A stretch of DNA of 64,000 nucleotides from SHVO01 sp050250575 (GTDB taxonomy: Bacteria > Pseudomonadota > Alphaproteobacteria > Rhodospirillales > Rhodospirillaceae). The position numbers were made by a program, and so were the translations under genes. This document shows positions 7,884 to 16,180 of the stretch, piece by piece. The notes under the pieces are model-generated. The model saw only the letters and a program-made list of their open reading frames with translations, had not been told where the DNA came from and did no database searches. The stretch is taken from positions 124,001-188,000 of the forward strand of contig JBFWOJ010000003.1 in the NCBI GenBank assembly GCA_050250575.1, written 5' to 3'. The stretch's first letter is position 1. Every line of letters starts with the position of its first letter.

Positions 7884-9587
7884 GTGAAACGCCGATCGAT
7901 CCTGCCGCTGTTCAGGAAGACCGGGCCGTCGCTTCAGCGCCTGCGCCTTGCGACCGTCGTGCTCGTCATGAGTTTCGCGCTGCTCATGATCGCGACCGCA
8001 ATCTATTACCTAGCCGAACAGTATTATACGACGGTCGATGCAGCCGCGCGCTCGGCCCGCAGTGCGGCCAACGCCGCTCAAGCACATGCGACCCGCACGT
8101 TTGTCGAAACCTACCGCGTCCTGGAGGGGATCGGCGAAATATACCAACACAGTGTCGAGCATGGCGGCATCGGCGAGCAATCGCTGCACGAATTACTCGC
8201 GAAGAGATTGAGGCAGACCCCCGGTGTTTATGTATTCACTATCTTTGACGCGTCGTTCAACGGCGTCATCAGCGGTCTAAGCTACCCCATCGCCACTGAA
8301 CGTTATCGGGACGTTCCATTGCGTGAACTCCGCGACGCAGGACAGGGCCGGTATTTTGGACCTCTGTATCAAAACAATTCGCCGGAAAACAGTTATGCCG
8401 GGGAATGGAGCTTGCCCCTCGCCCATGCGATCCAAGCGCCGAATGCTCCGCCCGTCGGCTACGCCGTAGCGCTGATCAATACGCGCTACTTCTCACGATA
8501 TTTTTCGACGCTCGACGTCGGCTCTCTCGGCCATATCGCCATGTGGGCGGAGGATGGGCGACTCATTGCCGCAACCCCGAATTTTCCTGTCACTGCGGGA
8601 GCAACGGGCGCCACCGGCGGCACCGGCGCGAACGGACAGAGCATCAGCGTCCATACGGGCATCGAGGGAGTACCGGCGTCGATCTCGGTCACGTTGGACG
8701 CTCGCGATTACATGGCGAATTGGCGCCAAACGCGCAATCAGATCGCCTTTGCCGTAGCGACGATCATTCTTGCCATGGGATCCTTTACGCTCATCATCCT
8801 GCGGCAGCTATTGCATTCGCAAAAAAATGAGAACGCGCTTCGCCAAGCCAAAGCGGCGGCGGAAGAGGCCAACGAAGCAAAGAGCCGTTTCCTGGCCCAC
8901 ATGAGCCACGAGTTTCGCACGCCCTTGAATGCCATCATGGGATTCTCGGAGATCATCCGGAATAAGGTCCTCGGCGACAGTGTCTCGAGCGCTTATACGA
9001 CCTACGCCGATCATATCCATCGCTCCGGAGAACACCTACTGAATATCGTCAACGACATTCTCGATATGGCGAAAATAGAATCCGGCGTACAGCCGTTGCA
9101 GCAGGACACCGTCCATATGCGCCAAGTGGTGTCGGCGGCGGTATCCTTTGTGCAAGGCCTCGCCACGCAGCGTGGTTTGCGGATTTCCGTCGAAACGCCA
9201 TCGCATCTGCCCGCCGTTTCGGGCGATGAACGCTTCATCCGCCAAGTGCTGATCAACCTTTTGTCCAACGCCATAAAATTCTCCCCTGCCGAGGGGGAGA
9301 TTCTCGTCTGGACCACCTATCGGGCCGGACACTGGCTGGATATCTCCGTAAAAGACAGCGGCCCCGGCATAGAGCCCGCGCTTCTGCGGCGTCTGGGCGA
9401 GCCGTTCCTGCAGGGAAATCCGGCCGTCTCCCACCTCGGCAAGGGGACGGGTCTCGGGCTTTCGATTTGCAAGCGCTACATGGACCTGCTCGGCGGCGAG
9501 CTCAAGATCGAGAGTATCGTCGGGATCGGCACCACGGCCACCATTCGCTTTCCGAACAAGCTTCTGGCGCTCCCCGACGACGCATAA
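7884..9587 (+). CDS. Membrane sensor histidine kinase
   Basis: A 567-aa kinase starting at GTG after GAAGGA. Membrane helix 1 is about residues 22-44, followed by a periplasmic sensor region (about 45-283) resembling a Cache/PDC fold, then helix 2 (about 286-308). A coiled-coil linker leads to the HisKA domain, with His342 in MSHEFRTPLN. The HATPase domain follows, with N box INLLSNAIKFS, G1 KDSGPGIE and G2 GKGTGLGLS. No receiver is attached; the preceding receiver-HPt protein probably completes the relay. The sensor region carries a small Gly-Ala-Thr repeat (GATGATGGTGANG, about 239-251). Confidence 0.92.
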   Translation: MKRRSILPLFRKTGPSLQRLRLATVVLVMSFALLMIATAIYYLAEQYYTTVDAAARSARSAANAAQAHATRTFVETYRVLEGIGEIYQHSVEHGGIGEQSLHELLAKRLRQTPGVYVFTIFDASFNGVISGLSYPIATERYRDVPLRELRDAGQGRYFGPLYQNNSPENSYAGEWSLPLAHAIQAPNAPPVGYAVALINTRYFSRYFSTLDVGSLGHIAMWAEDGRLIAATPNFPVTAGATGATGGTGANGQSISVHTGIEGVPASISVTLDARDYMANWRQTRNQIAFAVATIILAMGSFTLIILRQLLHSQKNENALRQAKAAAEEANEAKSRFLAHMSHEFRTPLNAIMGFSEIIRNKVLGDSVSSAYTTYADHIHRSGEHLLNIVNDILDMAKIESGVQPLQQDTVHMRQVVSAAVSFVQGLATQRGLRISVETPSHLPAVSGDERFIRQVLINLLSNAIKFSPAEGEILVWTTYRAGHWLDISVKDSGPGIEPALLRRLGEPFLQGNPAVSHLGKGTGLGLSICKRYMDLLGGELKIESIVGIGTTATIRFPNKLLALPDDA

Positions 9588-9594
9588 CCGGAAG

Positions 9595-10506
9595 ATGCGC
9601 ATCGTTTCCCTCATCGCTAGCGCCACGGAGATCGCCTGCGCTCTGGGCGCGCGTGATGAGCTCGTCGGTCGAAGCCACGAGTGCGATACGCCGGCCGACA
9701 TCATCGCCCTTCCGGCTCTTACCGCACCGAAGTTCCAAACGAGTCTTCCCAGCCGCGATATCGACAATACGGTAAAGGGATTGGTGCGCGATGGTCTTGC
9801 CGTCTATCGCGTCGACCAAGCAGCGCTGCGCGCGCTTGCCCCCGACGTCATCCTAACACAAGACCAATGCGAAGTTTGCGCCGCCAGCCTCAAGGACGTC
9901 GAGGCCGCGGTTTGCGATTGGGTAGGCCGTAAGGTGCAGATCGTTTCGCTGCGGCCAAATTGCCTCGCAGATATCTGGATCGATATCGGGCGCGTCGGAA
10001 CAGCGCTCGCCCGCGAGGATGCGGCGGAACGGCTCATCGCAAGCCTCCACCGTCGAATCGAAACACCGCGGCCCTTCGCCAAGAAGGCAAAGGTTGCGTG
10101 CATCGAGTGGATCGATCCGGTGATGACGGCGGGACACTGGATTCCGGAACTGATCGATCATGCCGGCGGATGTTCGCTGCTTGCGCGCACCGGCGGGCCG
10201 TCCCCTTACGTCGATCTCTCCGAAATAGCGGCCGCGGATCCGGATGTCATTGTCGTCGCGCCTTGCGGCTTCGATGTGCCCCGCAGCCTGCAGGACATGC
10301 CCGTGCTGGCAAACCGGCCCGACTGGAAACAGCTTCGCGCCGTACGTGAAGGCCGGGTCGCCGTGGCCGACGGCAACAGATACTTCAACCGGCCGAGCCC
10401 CGCGGTCGCCGATACCGTCGACATCCTCGAAGATATCCTTTCGCACTTTGGAGCGAAGACGCCGCCGCGCTTCGCGGCCGACATCTGGCGGGTCTGGAGG
10501 TCCTAA
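9595..10506 (+). CDS. BtuF-like cobalamin-binding protein without signal peptide
   Basis: A 303-aa protein of the type III periplasmic-binding (BtuF/FecB-like) fold, beginning MRIVSLIASATEIACALGA with the typical first strand. It has no signal peptide, so it probably stays in the cytoplasm. The segment TQDQCEVCAAS is characteristic of the group usually called cobalamin-binding proteins. It follows the histidine kinase gene by 7 bases and is convergent with btuD, the two stops overlapping as CTAA. Location beside btuBFCD supports a B12-related role (binding, salvage or delivery), but its ligand is not proven by sequence. Confidence 0.78.
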   Translation: MRIVSLIASATEIACALGARDELVGRSHECDTPADIIALPALTAPKFQTSLPSRDIDNTVKGLVRDGLAVYRVDQAALRALAPDVILTQDQCEVCAASLKDVEAAVCDWVGRKVQIVSLRPNCLADIWIDIGRVGTALAREDAAERLIASLHRRIETPRPFAKKAKVACIEWIDPVMTAGHWIPELIDHAGGCSLLARTGGPSPYVDLSEIAAADPDVIVVAPCGFDVPRSLQDMPVLANRPDWKQLRAVREGRVAVADGNRYFNRPSPAVADTVDILEDILSHFGAKTPPRFAADIWRVWRS

Positions 10507-11288
10507 AGAGCGCGCGCGCGAGGCACGACGATGCGGGCCCCGTCGTGGATGACGATGTCGGCGTTGATTCCATAGTGGCGCGCAAGATGCTCGGGCGTGA
10601 GAACGTCAACCGGACTTCCATCGGCAACGACCTTTCCGCCGTCCATTAGAACGAGACGGTCGCAAAAGCGGGCCGCAAGGGTAAGGTCGTGCAAAACAAC
10701 GACGACAGTGCGCCCCTCCCGGGCGAGTGCACGAAAAATCGCTAGCACCTGTAATGTGTGCGCCGGATCGAGGCCCGACACGGGCTCGTCGGCCAATAGG
10801 ATTTCAGGGGTGCCGGCGAGCAGACGCGCGACGAGAACTCGAGTCAGCTCGCCGCCGGACAGCTCGGTGACGGCGCGGTCGGCGAGATGCATCACGTCCG
10901 TCGCCCTCAACGCCTCCAGAATAGGAATTTCATCGGGTTCCGGTAGGCCGTCCCATGGACCAAGGTGGGGAAGACGCCCGAGCGCAACAAGGCGGCCGGC
11001 GGACATTGGCCATAAGGCGGTTTTCTCCTGGGCGAGATAACCGATGGTACGCGCCCTCTCTCGCCGGTCCCACGCCTCGATTGGCCGTCCCCCGAGCGAA
11101 ATATCCCCTGATGAGCGCGGCACGAGCGATGCGCAGGCTCGCAAAAGGGTCGTCTTACCGGCGCCATTGGGACCAACAAGGCCGACGAGCGCGCCCGGTG
11201 TCAGGTCCAAGGTCACGTCATCCAGGATTCTACGCGCCCCGAAGTGAACGCGAAGATTACGCAGGACGAGGTTCGCCTGAGCACTCAT
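10503..11288 (-). CDS. btuD: ABC transporter ATPase for vitamin B12
   Basis: A 261-aa FecE/BtuD-type ATPase. Walker A is GPNGAGKTT (about residues 39-47), the signature is LSGGE (about 142-146), Walker B is ILLADEP (about 161-167) and the switch His is in VVVLHD. It energises import of cobalamin through BtuC. Its start overlaps the stop of btuC by ATGA. The riboswitch and TonB receptor at the head of the operon make B12 the likely substrate rather than iron siderophores. Confidence 0.88.
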   Translation of the reverse strand: MSAQANLVLRNLRVHFGARRILDDVTLDLTPGALVGLVGPNGAGKTTLLRACASLVPRSSGDISLGGRPIEAWDRRERARTIGYLAQEKTALWPMSAGRLVALGRLPHLGPWDGLPEPDEIPILEALRATDVMHLADRAVTELSGGELTRVLVARLLAGTPEILLADEPVSGLDPAHTLQVLAIFRALAREGRTVVVVLHDLTLAARFCDRLVLMDGGKVVADGSPVDVLTPEHLARHYGINADIVIHDGARIVVPRARAL

Positions 11289-12313
11289 GGCCGCGAACGC
11301 CGCAGTACGATGAGGAGATGCAGGAAGAACGGCGCGCCAATGATGGCCGTGATTACACCCACCTTGAGCTCGAGGGCCGTGGAAATCATCCTGACGCCGA
11401 TGTCGGCCGCGAGCATGAGCGCGGCGCCGCCGATCATGCTCGGCAAAAGAAGTCGTCCCGGCCGGTATCCGACGAGCGGCCGGATCAGATGCGGGACGAC
11501 CAGCCCGACAAAGCTAATGACGCCGGTGACGGCGACAGCTGCCCCGACACAAGAGGCCGTGCCGAGGATGGCGCGCAATTTTACCCAGCGCATCTCGAAA
11601 CCGAGGGTTGCAGCCGTATCCTCGCCGAGACTCAGCGCTTCGAGTGGGCGGGCGACGGAGAACAGAAGGACCCACCCAACGACCATCGCCGGCATCGCCA
11701 TGGCAACGTGGTCGAGCGTACGGTCGGCGAACGAGCCGAGGATCCAGAAGACAATTTCCAAGGCCGCGTACGGGCTCGGCGCAAAATTCAGTGCGAGGGA
11801 CGTCAACGCGGCCGTCAGCGCATTGATGGCGACACCGGCCAGTACGAGTGTCAGGGTGTCCTGCGTGCGGCCGCCGAGAAGGATGAGCAAGGCGGTCGCG
11901 ATCAGCGTTCCAGCCATTCCACCGACAGGCAAAAGATAGGAGAGTCCGCCGGCACCGAAGTAAAATACCGCGACCGCGCCAAGAGCTGCGGAGCTCGACG
12001 CGCCCAGGAGCGCGGGTTCGGCCAATGGGTTGCGTAGGAGCCCTTGCAGCACGGCGCCTGACAACCCGAGGGAGGCGCCCACAAGCAGGGCAAGCAGGGT
12101 TCGCGGTACGCGCACCTGGCTGAGTATCAACCACGCCGTTTCCGCATCCCGCCGCCACAGCGAGACCAGGTCACCAAGGCCTCCCGTGATCTCACCGCGG
12201 CCGGTGATGATCGAAGCTACCGTGAGCACAAACACGAGCAGGCCAAGAGCCGTGACGACAAGACCAAAAGGCCGCTCGCGAAAGGAAGAACGTTGCGAGG
12301 CGACGGAGGTCAT
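11285..12313 (-). CDS. btuC: FecCD/BtuC-family ABC permease for vitamin B12
   Basis: A 342-aa permease with about ten membrane helices, of normal length for BtuC/FecCD. Typical segments are VRVPRTLLALLVGASLGLSG near the N-terminus and GVISFVGLVVPHLIRPLVG in the coupling-helix region. The start at 12313 is chosen because AGGA precedes it and because it overlaps the btuF stop by ATGA. Cobalamin is inferred from the riboswitch-controlled operon. Confidence 0.88.
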   Translation of the reverse strand: MTSVASQRSSFRERPFGLVVTALGLLVFVLTVASIITGRGEITGGLGDLVSLWRRDAETAWLILSQVRVPRTLLALLVGASLGLSGAVLQGLLRNPLAEPALLGASSSAALGAVAVFYFGAGGLSYLLPVGGMAGTLIATALLILLGGRTQDTLTLVLAGVAINALTAALTSLALNFAPSPYAALEIVFWILGSFADRTLDHVAMAMPAMVVGWVLLFSVARPLEALSLGEDTAATLGFEMRWVKLRAILGTASCVGAAVAVTGVISFVGLVVPHLIRPLVGYRPGRLLLPSMIGGAALMLAADIGVRMISTALELKVGVITAIIGAPFFLHLLIVLRRSRP

Positions 12314-13143
12314 GGGGTCCTTCCTGCGAGCGCTGTCGCCAACCGTTCGGCCGCTTCGGCAACCATTGGCGTGCCACACGTGAGAAGACGCCCGGGGATG
12401 GACAGCGTTGTGCGCAGACCCATGCCGCGTTTCAGGGCCGGATGCTCCATGGTCGCGCTGGCGATGGAGGGAACGCCCGGCCGGTAGATGAGATAGATGA
12501 TCCGCTCCGGCCGAACCGCCAGCATCGTCTCGAGCGGGACCTGCCCGTAGGCGCCGATCCCGAGCTCGGGCGCTTTGTTGACAAGCCCCGTCAGAGTCAT
12601 GACTTCATCCGCAAGGCCCGGGCGCCCCACCGTAAAGCCGTTGGCATCGAAAATGATCGCCGAGCCGAAGCGGCCGGGCGGCGCGGCAGCGGCCGCAAGC
12701 CGCCGATCCATGTCCACGAGCAGTTCAGCCGCGCGTTTTTCCTCTCCAAGCACTGTCCCGAGCGAGGTCATCGTTGCGTGTATGCCCGAGATGGTGTCGG
12801 GACTTTCGATCTCGATCACGGGATATCTCAACCGTCGCAGCATGGCCTTGGCAAACGCCGTTGTATAACGACCGGCCAGCACGAGGTCCGGCTTTGCAGC
12901 AATGACCTCCTCCGCGAGACCGTGGTTGATGGGAATGCCCTTCGCCAGGTCAGCAAGCGGTGATTCCGCCGGATCGGCGCCGAGGAAACTGATGGAGGCA
13001 ATTCTTTGCGGACCGGCCAGAAGGAGCGCCATCTGGTCGGTGCAAAGATTCATGGACACGATCCGTTGCGGCGCCTGCGCATGGGCGTTCGCGTCCGTGA
13101 GATATGCAAGCATCGCAGCGAGCCATGTCCATTGGCGGATCAT
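12310..13143 (-). CDS. btuF: Periplasmic vitamin B12-binding protein
   Basis: A 277-aa substrate-binding protein with a signal peptide (residues 1 to about 22, ending ANAHA). The mature part begins APQRIVSMNLCTDQ, a standard BtuF/FecB opening, with the linking helix and second lobe following (DANGFTVGRPGLADEVM). Its ATG immediately follows the btuB stop codon (TAGATGATC read on the minus strand), so translation is probably coupled. It should hand cobalamin from BtuB to BtuCD. Confidence 0.87.
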   Translation of the reverse strand: MIRQWTWLAAMLAYLTDANAHAQAPQRIVSMNLCTDQMALLLAGPQRIASISFLGADPAESPLADLAKGIPINHGLAEEVIAAKPDLVLAGRYTTAFAKAMLRRLRYPVIEIESPDTISGIHATMTSLGTVLGEEKRAAELLVDMDRRLAAAAAPPGRFGSAIIFDANGFTVGRPGLADEVMTLTGLVNKAPELGIGAYGQVPLETMLAVRPERIIYLIYRPGVPSIASATMEHPALKRGMGLRTTLSIPGRLLTCGTPMVAEAAERLATALAGRTP

Positions 13144-15093
13144 CTAGCCTCCAAAGCGCAAACGCACGCCGGCATAGGCCCCGATTCCAACGGTGCCGTA
13201 GGTGTAGACCTCCTGATATTCCTGATCGAGTGCGTTCTCAATACGGGCGAAAACCTCGATCTTCTCCGTCACCTCGTAGGAACCCGACACGGTCACCAAG
13301 GTGAAGTCATCGAGCCGGGCGACACCCGAAGGGATCGACGGTACGAAAACCACGTCGGTCATCGGCCCGTTGTAGTCCACGCTCACCCCGGCTTGAGCGC
13401 GGTCGTCCAGGAACCGGGTCGATGCCGATACGCTGGCAACATGCTTGGGCCGCCGCACTTCCTGGAGCCCGCGGTCGTCTTCTGATTCGGTATAGCTGTA
13501 GCTGGCCGCGAGCGTCAGGTTCGGGGCCGGCATATATCGTGCTGAAAGCTCGACACCCTCGCGCGTGCTTTCACCGGCGACATTGCGGACGGTGAACGGA
13601 AAAACACTGAAGTCGTTAAGGATCTCATCTTCGAAGTCGGAGACAAAATACGTCATCGAAATGAGCGCGCGGTCCCCCATCGCATAATCGGCGCCCGCGT
13701 CCCAGCCATGGGAACTTTCCGGTTTGAGATTGGGATTCCCGATGAAGCTGGTCGGGTCGAATCCGAACAGCTCGAAGAAACCGGGTTTCGCAAAACCGGT
13801 GCCGTAACTCGCGCGCAGCTTCAACCCGCTGCCGGAAACCTGCCATGCCGCGGTTGCACGGTAGGTGGTGGCATTGCGAAACATCTCGTGATCGTCGAAG
13901 CGTATCGCGCCCGATAGAAACACCTGGTCGGCAATGTCCGCGCGGTACTCGATGACATACCCTATGTCGTGCGTGGATCGCCTTTGGTTCTGCGGTCCCG
14001 GGAATGGGCTCTGGTTTTCAAAATTCTCGTCCTTGTATTGGATATAGCCGGTGAGGGTATGACGCACGGGGTCGTCTGCATCACCGATAAAAAGGTTGTT
14101 CTGATAGGAGAGATTGAGCCGCCGTCCCTCGGCGCCGAAGGAAAAGGCCTTCATCGCAAAGTTGCGTTTGCGCACATCGGTGATCGCAACGGCAAAGGTA
14201 TGGTCCCACTTGCCGGCAAGCAGCGAGAAGCGGCCTGCGCCCCGCCCATAAAAGGTCTTGGTGCGGTGCGCGTTGTCGGAGTCGATCGCACTTCCGTACG
14301 TCGACAGGCCGAAGTTCACGAAGTCCTGAATGTCCTCTTCGCCGTAGGCCTGCGTGTAGCGGGCCGCGAGCGAGAGATCGAAGACATCGCTTGGTGCGAT
14401 GTGACCGCTGGTGTTGATGGTGAAATTCTGGTGGCCGTCCTTTTCGGTGCCGCCGGCCGCCTGCGAGATTCCGCGCGTATCGAGCCAGGAGATCGACGCG
14501 CCCATGCTGTAGCCTTCGCCGCCCGCGCCGGCATAGCCATTCAGTGCGTAGGTGCCGAAGGAGCCGCCCTGAAGCGATGCCGAGCCTTCCAGCGGACCGT
14601 GCCCTTCGCGCGTGACGATGTTGACCACGCCCCCGATCGCCTGACTGCCGTAAAGCGCGCTTTGCGGGCCGCGCAGAACTTCAATGCGCTCAATGTCGTC
14701 GGTCAGAAGATTCGCAAAGTCGAATTCATCTGCCGTCATGGGATCGCCAGCCTCAATCCCATTGATCAGAACCAGAGTATGATTGCCTTCGCTGCCGCGG
14801 AGACGGACTTGGGTCTGCGCACCGCGTTGGCCGGATCGATTGACGGCAACGCCCGGTATTTCACGCAGAAGATCGGAGACCTCAAACCGCGGACGTTGCG
14901 CGACATCGTCGGCAGAGAGAATATCGATCGCGCTGCCGACGGTTTTCAAAGGCACCAAAGTGCGGCTCGCCGTCACGACGATCTCGTCAAGACCGATCGT
15001 ATCGCGACTCTGAGCGAAGGCCGGCGTCGCGATGGCCAGCGATGTTGAAGAAAGCAGGGAAAAGAACCAACGTCGATATACGTGCGGTTTCAT
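13144..15093 (-). CDS. btuB: TonB-dependent cobalamin receptor
   Basis: A 649-aa outer membrane receptor. The signal peptide ends near FAQ (residue 28), the TonB box region is DEIVVTASR, the plug domain spans about 40-160 (with GGVVNIVTREG), and the rest is a 22-strand barrel ending in VRLRFGG with a terminal-type beta strand. The start at 15093 gives a proper signal peptide. A longer GTG form from 15216 would add 41 residues but reads through riboswitch leader sequence. A cobalamin riboswitch lies upstream, and a hairpin with a U-run ends only three bases before the ATG. Confidence 0.92.
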   Translation of the reverse strand: MKPHVYRRWFFSLLSSTSLAIATPAFAQSRDTIGLDEIVVTASRTLVPLKTVGSAIDILSADDVAQRPRFEVSDLLREIPGVAVNRSGQRGAQTQVRLRGSEGNHTLVLINGIEAGDPMTADEFDFANLLTDDIERIEVLRGPQSALYGSQAIGGVVNIVTREGHGPLEGSASLQGGSFGTYALNGYAGAGGEGYSMGASISWLDTRGISQAAGGTEKDGHQNFTINTSGHIAPSDVFDLSLAARYTQAYGEEDIQDFVNFGLSTYGSAIDSDNAHRTKTFYGRGAGRFSLLAGKWDHTFAVAITDVRKRNFAMKAFSFGAEGRRLNLSYQNNLFIGDADDPVRHTLTGYIQYKDENFENQSPFPGPQNQRRSTHDIGYVIEYRADIADQVFLSGAIRFDDHEMFRNATTYRATAAWQVSGSGLKLRASYGTGFAKPGFFELFGFDPTSFIGNPNLKPESSHGWDAGADYAMGDRALISMTYFVSDFEDEILNDFSVFPFTVRNVAGESTREGVELSARYMPAPNLTLAASYSYTESEDDRGLQEVRRPKHVASVSASTRFLDDRAQAGVSVDYNGPMTDVVFVPSIPSGVARLDDFTLVTVSGSYEVTEKIEVFARIENALDQEYQEVYTYGTVGIGAYAGVRLRFGG

Positions 15094-15095
15094 TG

Positions 15096-15124
15096 CAAAA
15101 ACCCCGAGCCAGGTCGCTCGCGGG
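15096..15124 (-). terminator. Candidate riboswitch expression platform (terminator / RBS-hiding hairpin)
   Basis: On the minus strand CCC-G-CGAGC (15124-15116) can pair with GCTCG-GGG (15109-15102), loop of six bases, with one bulge. It is followed at once by five T's and then GCA and the btuB ATG. The same GGGG is the only ribosome-binding-like sequence before btuB, so the hairpin could stop transcription or hide the binding site. The role is inferred from position. Confidence 0.5.
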
Positions 15125-15261
15125 ACAGCCCGCAGGCGAACGGTTGTGACAATGACGGCGTTGGGTTTTTGCGAAGAGACCGGCCCAATCCGTCGCGGTT
15201 GCGATACGCGCGTCACCGCGATCAGATTGGCCGCACCGATGGAATTACCCCGTCCAGCGGT

Positions 15262-15475
15262 AAGGTGACGCTCGCGACGGCAGGTCTCCTGACTTGCGGG
15301 TCATAGCGCCTGTCCGCCTTCCCAGATCTCATGGCTGAGACCCAGTGGCTTCACGGGACAGGATGCTCGCCGCCTACAGTTGCGGGGGCAGTTCCGGAAT
15401 TGCACCGGATTCCCTTTTCGCCGCGGCTGTGTCAGCAGCCACGGCACCGTCGCTGGAACGGTGGTAAACCCGGCG
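15262..15475 (-). promoter_or_regulatory. Cobalamin riboswitch (AdoCbl aptamer)
   Basis: On the minus strand the leader carries the B12 box AGTCAGGAGACCTGCC (plus-strand positions 15294-15279), the invariant element of cobalamin riboswitches. Upstream parts also match the class: a GC-rich P2/P3 region, the segment GGGAATCCGGTGCAATTCCGG, GCCCCCGCAACTGTA, and GCCACTGG before the final helix. Edges are approximate. It controls btuB-btuF-btuC-btuD; cobalamin binding would be expected to lower expression. Confidence 0.94.
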
Positions 15476-15485
15476 CTCTATCGTG

Positions 15486-15812
15486 TCAATTATCGTCCGG
15501 CTTGATGCCGCCGATCTCCCGCGGTTTGACGCGACCCGGTGTCGGATTCGGCTCCGGATTTATCGGCGGTTTGATCACCGGAGTACGCGAGCCTGATGCG
15601 GGCGGCGGCTCTACAAACTCCTGGTCGCCGGTCGGCGGCGGCTTGAAGACGCTCGGATCTTCGGTCGGCGTGGGCGGGAGGGGTTTTCCGGGATTTTCTT
15701 CGGGGACCGGCGTACGCGCCGGCGGCGCTCCCGGATCGCTGCGCGACGGCGTCGACGCGGCACAGGCGCCGACGGCAAAAGCGACAACAGCAGCAGATAT
15801 GATCGTCCGCAT
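15486..15812 (-). CDS. Proline-rich lipoprotein
   Basis: A 108-aa protein with GAGAGG before its ATG and a lipobox VGAC (Cys17). The mature part is mostly Pro, with Thr, Glu, Lys and Gly (for example PPARTPVPEENPGKPLPPTP), predicted disordered. It ends directly upstream of the cobalamin aptamer but is a separate gene. Such Pro-rich lipoproteins may span the periplasm as flexible tethers; no specific function is known. Confidence 0.6.
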   Translation of the reverse strand: MRTIISAAVVAFAVGACAASTPSRSDPGAPPARTPVPEENPGKPLPPTPTEDPSVFKPPPTGDQEFVEPPPASGSRTPVIKPPINPEPNPTPGRVKPREIGGIKPDDN

Positions 15813-15952
15813 GGCGCACCTCTCACTCGCAATTGCGCCCCTCCGCGTATCTATACGCGCCGATGATGGCTAAAGCGTGCACATGACGGGGTTATTTGCG
15901 GAACTTCGGTTGCATGGCACCGTTGCACTTCCACATACGAGAGGTCAGACCC

Positions 15953-16180
15953 ATGAACGAAACACCGGACAAGAAAGAGCGCCGGCGCGAACAACCGGAC
16001 GCAAGCCCCGAGCCGCCGAAACCGGAGATCGATCCCAAGCGCACGAAACCCGACGAAATCAGGCCGCCGAGGGAGCCGCGCCCCGATATGCAGCCGGAGC
16101 GCCAGCCGTTTCCGGAGATCCAGCCAACGCAGCCCCCGCCCTCGCCCCAACCTGGACAGCCTTCGCAGCCGGTTGCCTAG
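15953..16180 (+). CDS. Small proline/charged-rich hypothetical protein
   Basis: A 75-aa protein, GAGAGG ahead of the ATG at 15953. It is made almost wholly of Pro, Glu, Lys, Arg, Asp and Gln (TPDKKERRREQPDASPEPPKP and a PxQP-rich tail), with no signal peptide, so it is likely disordered and cytoplasmic. It is divergent from the Pro-rich lipoprotein 140 bases away. Its stop is immediately followed by the stop of the convergent methyltransferase gene. Function unknown. Confidence 0.5.
   Translation: MNETPDKKERRREQPDASPEPPKPEIDPKRTKPDEIRPPREPRPDMQPERQPFPEIQPTQPPPSPQPGQPSQPVA

Noticed and set aside
15093..15216. Longer btuB start at GTG 15216
   Set aside because: It would place 41 mostly polar residues before the signal peptide and reads through the riboswitch leader; the ATG at 15093 gives a normal signal peptide.
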